Part shown: positions 56,830 through 64,000 of the stretch, one piece after another
Numbering within the stretch: the stretch's first letter is position 1
Layout: each line of letters starts with the position of its first letter
Assembly: GCF_040712315.1 (NCBI RefSeq)
Contig: NC_134020.1
Coordinates: forward strand, 9,333,436-9,397,435
Length of the DNA: 64,000 nucleotides
Reading direction: 5' to 3'
From: Castanea sativa
Lineage: Eukaryota; Streptophyta; Magnoliopsida; Fagales; Fagaceae
Notes under the pieces: generated by a model
What the model was told of the DNA's origin: nothing
Seen by the model: only the letters and a program-made list of their open reading frames with translations
The model's database searches: none
Position numbers and translations under genes: made by a program

Positions 56830-58976
56830 CATGAGGATCACCTTGATCCACCTCTAATGGAGCCACCTTCCGTATTTCCTTCTTGACTTGAGAAGAAGCG
56901 AGGATCGTAGTGGTGATTTTAAAGTTCAAGGCTCCTGATCCTTTCCTTTAAAGCTCTTCTGGCAGCATAAGCAGTGTCCATTCTATGTGCCTGAAAAGTC
57001 CGCAGAATCAAGTGTTAATTCCACCATCAAGCCTAGTTCAAGCAACAAATACTCAAAAAAAGCACGGCCTACCCAATCCGACTTATTGAGCACATATTGG
57101 GAAGATTGAGTGCGAGCCAATGATTGCAATCCTCTAATCATCTGCATGCTTTCTTCAACAAGATCTACATCAACCTGAACCAAAAATTTGCTAGATCAAG
57201 AGCCATCAGATTAAGAGCCACTCATTAAGCTAAGAAGAAATAAAGACAAAAAATTGAAAGTTCAAGAATATACCGGATCAGGCCAAGGAACATTTTGTAC
57301 ATGCTCTGGCCTAGTCTAAGGCATGGAACTATAAGTTCTATCAGGATTCATCACATCATACTGCCATGCCAGAAAATGAGGGTAGGTTTCCTTGAATGAA
57401 CTAGAAGAACTACCAGCATGGTGAGGAGAGGGAATTTCTTCCTCTTCCTCTCCCCCTTCCTCTCCTTCAGAAGCAGGAGGCTGAAAATCCAACATACAAG
57501 TTTTGTTACCAAGCAGAAATATGGAAAAGGAATTTACAAAATGAAGATTTGACCTCAGAAGGGAAGAAAAGTACTGTCCTGCCAACCAAGCAACCTTGCA
57601 GATGAAGTCAAATGAATTTAGAATAAGTCCTCAGTACTCCTGTAACCGTATAGCCATAACAGGTCTGAGCAATCTCTTCATCAGTCAGAAGATCAGCTAA
57701 TTGTACAGTAAGACAAGGAGGATGTGGAACTATGGTAGGAGGATACTCATGTTTAACTTGGGGCAACACCCTATCACCAAGATACCAATACCTTCCATGT
57801 CCACACTAAAACGACACTTGCCGGCTATTTAGTGCTAAGGCCCACTCACACTCAGCATACCCTTCATATCCAGCCCAAGGATTTAAATTCATATGAAAAA
57901 TCCCAGAAAAGCCAAGAACGAGAAACAACCAAACCATAACCAAATGCTAAAGATTTAAAAGAAGAAGGACGTAAGAACTCCCATCATTAGCAGTCAGATT
58001 GTCAATCACCAAGCACCAAATCTCCAAAGAACGCTTGGAAGGTGTAGACAAACGATGTTTAGGCAACCAGTGGAGAAATCTAGGAAAAATATCAGCAACT
58101 TCCTCTCGGATTTCAAGACCAACCCCAAAATACTCATACATCCAGACCTGAAAAATCACAACACCATTACCACATAGCCAAAATAATTTTCCAAAACCTA
58201 CACATAACCAAGAAAAAAAAATCCTAAACCTTACCTGCCAAACCAATGGAGCCCCACCCAAGCTAGAAAGACTCCGCCTAGAAAGTTGGGTCATGAAATG
58301 CATCATAGTAGCATAAGTCATGCCACCCTAGTCATAAATCTGGATTTGTTCAATTTTTCTCAAGCTCCCCAAGTAGCGCAGATTCATAGTACTGCCTAAG
58401 TTTGGACATAAGAAGGTCCCAATAAAAAGAAGCATGAACATGCGAACACCTTTTACCGCAATCTCACAATGGGAAATATTTTCACATAGCCAAGACAAAG
58501 GGATATTGGTACTCCTTATTCTAGAAGGTACTACACCTAGAAGTTTTTTGAGCTCAGATGAAGAAAAGGAATCATTGACAAGGATTCTTTCAGCACCTAA
58601 CCTCAGACTAGCGATAACAAAGAAATCATAAGGTGTCAACATTACCTCCCTAATGCCTGGAAAGTGGAAGGTACATGTAGTGTCCTAGAAGCGCTCTGCC
58701 AAGGCGAGAAGTAACTAAAGATCTTTATATTCATGTGTCTCATGACTCAACAAAGCTTCGGAGAAAGTACCGAAGCCAGCTTCATTGATGATGTTTTTAA
58801 TGCTAGGGGACAACGTTGCCCATGCACTTTTCAACATTTGGAGTCTACCTTAACTCTTGAGCATCTGCAACACAAAAGTTCAGCTTATCAATTCTCATGG
58901 CCAGAATCACCACAAAAGATTCCATGACCAAGAAAAGAAGAGAAAGAAAAGAAGATCCCTTGGAGGAAGAAGCCAT
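56830..58976 (-). pseudogene. Antisense cargo gene 2, plant mobile domain (PMD) protein
   Basis: Starts at ATG 58976 (MASSSKGSS). The PMD core lies at 58642-58328, 58321-58250 and 58147-57947: SWLCENISHCEIAVKGVRMF, GTFLCPNLGSTMNLRYLGSL, SRRSLSSLGGAPLVWQ, a probable intron (about 58245-58148), then WMYEYFGVGLEIREEVADIF and FLHWLPKHRLSTPSKRSL. Another block near 57880-57640 has NPWAGYEGYAECEWALALN and RYWYLGDRVLPQV. Downstream blocks near 57380-57260, 57183-56983 and 56980-56830 look like 3' exons. Stops and shifts show decay. PMD proteins occur both as host genes and inside plant transposons. Being antisense, its introns would escape splicing from the element's RNA. Confidence 0.78.
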
Positions 58977-59770
58977 CTTGATGAAAAGAAAAATGGGTTT
59001 AGAAAATGGGTTTCACCAAAAATGGGTGTGTGGTGAAAATGCTCAAAACACAAGGATCTAAAGAAATATTGATAGAGATGGATGATAGAATGTTAAGAAG
59101 CTTAGAAATGTCTTTTTTGTGAGAAGAAATGGTGAGATGATGAAGAAAAATTAAGGGGAAGAAGAAGGTGAATAGTATTAATGGAGGAAGAGAGGTTGAA
59201 GGAAGATAAAGAAAAAGAGAGAAAAGAGAAATAAAGGAGTGGGGGGCCAAAATTTTGACTCCACACTTAAAACTCAGCCAAAGTTGAGTCAACTCAGTCA
59301 TACTGAGCTGACACAGTCAACCCAAAATTTTTTTTTTTTAAAGACTTCAATATCTTTCAAACTCCAAATTTTTAATTCAAAATTTTCATTCCCAAGTGAA
59401 AAAAAAACACATTCTCATTTTTTTTTTTTTTAAAAGAAAGAAAATTCAAATCTTCAAATTTTCAAAATTTTAAGAAAGAAATTCAAACCCCAGATTTCAT
59501 AATCAAAATTTCAAACCTTAATTTTTAAAATCTTAAATCTCAAAATTTCAGATTTCAAGTTGCGAGTTTTCAAATTTCCAATTTCCAATTCCAAGCTTTC
59601 AAGCTTCAAAAATCAAATCTTTTTCAAAAAACTACAAAAAATCAATCAAACTTTTCTTGATATAGATTTAAATCAAGAAGGGATAAATGAAGATCACACA
59701 TCTCAAAAAAAAAAAACAAAAACAAAAAAAAAAAGTGGGACCAAAAAGCTCTCATAATTTAAAAGTCTAG
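58977..59770. other. Upstream region of the antisense PMD gene; A/T-rich spacer
   Basis: No coding sequence. The part next to 58976 would be the PMD promoter and 5' UTR. From about 59330 to 59700 the sequence is A/T-rich with many CAAATTTTCAAAATTTT-like runs. Confidence 0.45.
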
Positions 59771-60615
59771 CCCCAGATTTTGACTTTTTGCAAGCAGGAT
59801 TCCAGATTGAAGTAGAGAAGACCTTTGATCAACATTTCAACAATTCTAGATTGAAGTAGAGAAGACCTTTGATCAAAATTTCAACATCTCCAAATTGAGG
59901 TAGAGAAGCCCTAGATCGATGTTTCAACATCTCCAAATTGAGGTAGAGAAGCCCTAGATCGATGTTTCAACATCTCCAGATCGAGGTAGAGAAGCCCTAG
60001 ATCGACATTTCAACAACTCTAGATCAAGGCAGAGAAGCCCTAGATCGACGTTTCAACCTCTCCAGATCGAGGTAGAGAAACAGATCAAGGTAGAGAAGCC
60101 CTAGATCGACATTTCAACATCTCAAGATCGAGGCAGAGAAGCCCTAGATCAACATTTCAACATCTCCAGATCGAGGCAGAAAAGCCCTAGATCGATGTTT
60201 CAACATCTTCAGATCAAGGCAGAGATGCCCCAGATCGACGTTTCAACATCTCCCGATCAAGGTAGAGATGCCCCAGATCGACATTTCAACATCTCTCGGT
60301 CAAGGTAGAGAAGCCCTAGATCTACATTTCAACATCTCTAGATCGAGGTAAAGAAGCCCTAGATCGACATCACATACAACTCTAGTTTCAAGGTATAGAA
60401 TTCCTTTGGTTACCCTTCATCAAGATCGAGGTAGAGAAGTCCTTGGGTTGTAGACAGGTCCAGATCAAGGTAGAGAAGTCCTTTGGTTACCTTTCATCAA
60501 GATCAAGGTAGAGAAGTCCTTAGGTCCCAAACAGCTCCAGATTAAGATAGAGAAGTCCTTTGGTTACCTTTTGTCAAGATCAAGGTAGAGAAGTCCTCGT
60601 ATCACAGACAACTCC
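59771..60615 (+). repeat. Tandem arrays (about 43 bp and about 77 bp) ending in a gap
   Basis: From about 59800 to 60370 roughly 13 units of about 43 bp carry AGATCGAGGTAGAGAAGCCC and GTTTCAACATCTCC. From 60380 a related longer unit of about 77 bp (AGAAGTCCTTTGGTTACC, CAAGATCAAGGTAGAGAAG) repeats until the N run. Remaining copies may lie in the gap. The position between cargo and 3' LTR parallels the array of the first gypsy element. Confidence 0.9.
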
Positions 60616-60815
60616 NNNNNNNNNNNNNNNNNNNNNNNNNNNNNNNNNNNNNNNNNNNNNNNNNNNNNNNNNNNNNNNNNNNNNNNNNNNNNNNNNNNNN
60701 NNNNNNNNNNNNNNNNNNNNNNNNNNNNNNNNNNNNNNNNNNNNNNNNNNNNNNNNNNNNNNNNNNNNNNNNNNNNNNNNNNNNNNNNNNNNNNNNNNNN
60801 NNNNNNNNNNNNNNN
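60616..60815. other. Assembly gap (200 N)
   Basis: Exactly 200 N characters. The gap falls inside the tandem array, so the array length is unknown. Apparent frames across it are artefacts. Confidence 0.99.
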
Positions 60816-61062
60816 TTTTCAAGATCAAGATTGAAAAGTTTCTTGGTCATCCCACTTGTCAAGAATCATTTCCAGAGGCATCAACTACCAACCAAGTCCG
60901 GTATTTTCATTTTTTTTTTTGTCAAAAGATAAGGCTTGTTCTATGTTCCAAATTTTTAGGTTCGAGGGCTAGGTAATCTTTGAAAATTCAAGCTCAATTA
61001 AATTATGGTCGCTAAAATCAGTGTCTTTGTTTTACATTGACATTCACTTTTCAAGCTCTGTC

Positions 61063-61076
61063 GATGAGGGGCATTT
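61063..61076 (+). other. Polypurine tract of the second gypsy element
   Basis: GATGAGGGGCATTT lies immediately before the 3' LTR start TGTAGACAC at 61077. Confidence 0.7.
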
Positions 61077-61159
61077 TGTAGACACTCAATTTGTACCCAT
61101 GATTTAATCAAGGAGAATGACTTGAATGACCATCCACGTACCCAAAAAAAAATCATGAT

Positions 61160-63025
61160 TGATGCGAACCTCAATCGACACGCTTTGAGACCCAACAAAA
61201 ATATTGGAATATTTAACCCAGGAAAGCTAAAAATCAGATTTATGATAGAAACCCTGACCCAACGTTTATAAAAGAAACGCGAACCAAAGGTATAAGTTGA
61301 CCTTGACCCAATGATTATAAAGAATCACGAACCAAAGGTATAAAGTTTGAACGCCACAAGGAAGAATCCTTGATAAGTTCACAGTTCTTGAAGAACCAAA
61401 AGAGAGCAAAGTCTCACCTTTTCTGAATTTTATTCAATAATAATCTATATGAAAAACGTTTACAGATTTAAGGGCCTATTTAAGGGCTCCATAAAACTTG
61501 ACAAACAAGAAAATATATTTTAAAATAACTCCTAATTGATACCTTACCATATCTAGAATCAAATTTGACCTAAAAAGCATTAAATGCACCTAAAAACAAG
61601 GAATTAAATCACCTAAACCTAAAATAACGTTTTTACATAAAAATACCAAAAATAATAAATTACAATAATTAAACAGTAAATTGTGTCCTACATCAGACCC
61701 CTCCACTTGAAACAAACTCGTCCTCGAGTTCATATTTGAAATATGAAATCTTCCGCTCCAAATAAACAAATATTTCGAATGCTTTAATGACTTGATCTGG
61801 TTGTGAAATTTGAATCCTTCATAAATTGTAGCAGAAAATTTCTTCTCATCTACTTTCAATTTATTTGCAACATCAATCAATAAAGGTTTGATAATAAAAT
61901 TAAAATTTTCTACTCCAAGAAAATCAACATATTGTATAGTCATCTTCAACAAATCAACTGAGACTTGAGGATTGTGAGTTGTGGACTCATCCTCATATTT
62001 GACCTCAATTGAATCTTCCACAATGTTCTCAATAATTACCATCTCTCTTTTTTTTTCAAGTTTTTTTTTTTTTTTCACTTTTTTTTTTTTTGGAATGATA
62101 ACAGGAAACAAAAGATAAAAGGATAGAAAACTGATTTTAGAACCTGTGCTCTGATACCAAATGATGCGAACCTCAATCGACACGCTTTGAGACCCAACAA
62201 AAATATTGAAATATTTAATACCAAATGATGCGAACCTCAATCGACACGCTTTTAGACCCAACAAAAATATTGGAATATTTAACCCAGGAAAGCTAAAAAT
62301 CAGATTTATGATAGAAACCCTGACCCAACGTTTATAAAAGAAACGCGAACCAAAGGTATAAGTTGACCTTGACCCAATGATTATAAAGAATCACGAACCA
62401 AAGGTATAAAGTTTGAACGCCACAAGGAAGAATCCTTGATAAGTTCACAGTTCTTGAAGAACCAAAAGAGAGCAAAGTCTCACCTTTTTCTGAATTTTAT
62501 TCAATAATAATCTGAAAAACGTTTACAGACTTCAGAGCCTATTTAAGGACTCCACAAAACTTGACAGACAAGAAAATATATTCTGAAATAACTCCTAATT
62601 GATACCTTACCATATCAGGAAGCAAGTTTGACCTAAAAAGCATTAAATGCACCTAAAAACAAGGAAAATACCTAAAAAACGTACTAAATAATAAAACCCT
62701 AAATAAAAGCTGATGTGGTCTGAAATTAGCAGATCCAAAATAGGAAAAAATCTGCCTTAACTGATACAGAGCTGGAAAGTCAATCAGCCATTAATTCATG
62801 CCATAAATCACTCCCAATTAAGTCAGATCAGCCCTAAATAGCTTGAATTAAATTTACTACACTTCATCTTCCTTTGGGCCAAGCTTGGAACATCCTGCGT
62901 TAGAATCAGCCCAAATCTCTTGAATCAGCCCATTAAGTGCTTCTTGGATCTTCTTGGATCTTGCTCTTGTAATAGGCCCAACTGGAACATGCAATGGATC
63001 CTTGAATACTTGTTGATTCTTATCA
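61160..63025 (-). mobile_element. Small non-autonomous LTR element in the 3' LTR
   Basis: Flanked by ATGAT (61155-61159 and 63026-63030). Minus orientation: the right LTR is 62226-63025 (or from 62162), the left LTR 61160-61695, shortened. A primer site TGGTATCAGAGCACAGG on minus (62159-62143) and a purine tract AAGTGGAGGGGTC on minus near 61696-61708 are present. The internal region is only about 450 bp and holds a Lys-rich minus-strand frame ending in NSRTSLFQVEGSD, like the tail of a gypsy polyprotein. It is a deletion derivative that cannot move by itself. Confidence 0.88.
61590..62264 (-). pseudogene. Residual ORF of the small LTR element
   Basis: A 224-codon frame that starts inside the LTR duplication, crosses the primer site, and includes a Lys run (KKKVKKKKKLEKK) and IKPLLIDVANKLKVDEKKF, then terminates within the left LTR. 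Only the segment 62040-61700 appears to derive from a real polyprotein. Function unlikely. Confidence 0.45.
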
Positions 63026-63789
63026 ATGATTACATTACATGTATCAATTTGTTCTTGCATTACATGCATCAATTTGTCTTTGCACTACATGCATAATTTC
63101 ATTCATTGCATACCTTAAAAATGATCTTGAGGTTCTAACGATTGCAATGGTGTGTCCGATTTCTAAATCGGACCATTAGATCAAAAGATATTCCATGATC
63201 AAGTTTGCATGGTCAGCATGCATTATGTCTAGGCAGAGTCGACCACACATGATTAATTTAAATTAATTCTGATTGGCTAAACAATTAAAATTAATTAAAT
63301 AATTTTGTGATTGGTTGATAATTAGTGTCTAAAATAGGGATGCATGCGTAGGAATAAAAGGGATGATTGGATAACAATAAAATTGTGGAAAATCTTAACT
63401 TTGTCGAGATTTATTTTAGGTTATTTATCTACAAGATAATTTTTCTTACAAAGCTTGAATTATCCAGAAAAGAGATAAAAAAAAAAAAAGAAAAAAATCA
63501 TGGACGGAGGATGAAAACACGTCTGGGTGCAAGGACTAGATCAAAAAACCATAGAATGAAAGTCCAAACGGCACCCGAACACAAAAGAGCATTTGACATC
63601 CAACAGTACCATTTGGCACTTTTTGAGTGCCAAACGGCACTTTAAAAGTGCCGAATTGGCATCTTTTGGGCTTTGGCTCAACGGCCTTCAGGTGACAATA
63701 AGGAACACCTTTTTCAATCTTTTCCCAGAAGGATAAGTCATGATTCGTATTCTACACTTCGGGGCTATTTTTTAGAGTTTTCTGGCCTC

Positions 63790-63797
63790 TATAAATA
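63790..63797 (+). promoter_or_regulatory. TATA box of the second gypsy LTR
   Basis: TATAAATA in CCTCTATAAATAGAGACTGG, about 290 bases after the start of the block that is missing from the 5' LTR. Likely the element's own promoter. Activity unknown. Confidence 0.65.
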
Positions 63798-64000
63798 GAG
63801 ACTGGGTCTCATAATTTAGCACTTTTTTTCTACACTCTAAGAGGAATACATTTTGAGGCTTTCCAATTGCTGATACTTGCTGATCCTTTCTGACATTTGC
63901 TGCTTTAATTAGAGTTTTTAGGTTTCAAAGATAACTGAATAAGTTTCTTTGAACCCTAAAACATCATCTCAAGAACAAAGAGTGCTCATGCAAGAGGTTG

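Larger units (their letters stand above)
45386..64000 (+). mobile_element. Second large gypsy element (dual RNase H, Tat-like), runs off the window
   Basis: 5' LTR 45386-47232, primer site 47234, a leader with most of gag missing, protease, reverse transcriptase, two RNase H domains, integrase, then about 7 kb with two antisense genes and tandem repeats, purine tract, and 3' LTR from 61077 onward. The 3' LTR is broken by a 1.9-kb LTR element. A 200-base gap lies at 60616-60815. Stops and frameshifts occur throughout pol. The right boundary and target duplication are outside the window. Confidence 0.88.
61077..64000 (+). repeat. 3' LTR of the second gypsy element, interrupted and incomplete
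   Basis: The left piece 61077-61154 and the right piece 63031-64000 match 45386 onward. The 1866-bp element at 61160-63025 separates them. The right piece keeps a 440-bp block (63534-63973) that is missing from the 5' LTR. The LTR continues beyond the window. Confidence 0.87.

Noticed and set aside
60560..60976. Open frame across the N run
   Set aside because: It exists only because N codons are not stops; it is an artefact of the gap.
1..64000. tRNA or rRNA genes
   Set aside because: Only primer-binding sites complementary to tRNA 3' ends were found; no cloverleaf with A and B boxes was recognised by eye.

Overview
The window is plant nuclear DNA, about 64 kb, built almost entirely of nested transposable elements plus one old virus-derived insertion. 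It is AT-rich, full of AT microsatellites and long non-coding stretches, and carries Ty3/gypsy and Ty1/copia proteins, hAT and Helitron ends and a caulimovirid-like gene set. Several repeats resemble families I associate with woody eudicots (possibly Fagales), but that is an impression. I found no rRNA, tRNA or intact host gene. Every long coding block is broken by stops, frameshifts or truncation. All counts and boundaries were read by eye.

Layout. 1-1608: rearranged copia-type LTR pieces, including a long palindrome and a tandem duplication. 1609-4640: gag remnant of a minus-strand copia element. 4641-7585 and 18397-20340: host-like DNA with three short minus-strand candidate exons, one resembling the formin FH2 domain. 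7586-18391: a Tat-like gypsy element with both LTRs, a 5-bp target duplication (TSD) and an antisense multi-exon gene; a hAT element with an 8-bp TSD sits inside its reverse transcriptase. 18709-19444: a second hAT-type element. About 20387-26914: an endogenous caulimovirid-like sequence (movement protein, coat-like protein, zinc knuckle, protease, downstream promoter) in which I find no reverse transcriptase. 26915-35736: five Helitron-like units head to tail, with an LTR fragment in unit 2 and a TSD-flanked solo LTR in unit 5. 36260-41045: a truncated minus-strand copia element whose LTR is split by a related solo LTR. 41046-45385: a gypsy gag fragment split by a non-autonomous LTR element whose ORF is half inverted. 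45386 to the window end: a second large dual-RNase-H gypsy element with two antisense cargo genes (DUF7745-like and plant mobile domain), long tandem repeats, a 200-base gap, and a 3' LTR interrupted by a small LTR element.

Functionally this reads as layered insertions whose order can partly be reconstructed from target duplications: ATAAC, CCCAAAGG, GTTCTTGT, CTTTT, ATTCT, GAGAA and ATGAT. The most interesting parts are the polymerase-less caulimovirid block, the tandem Helitron array, and the antisense, apparently intron-bearing cargo genes in both gypsy elements.
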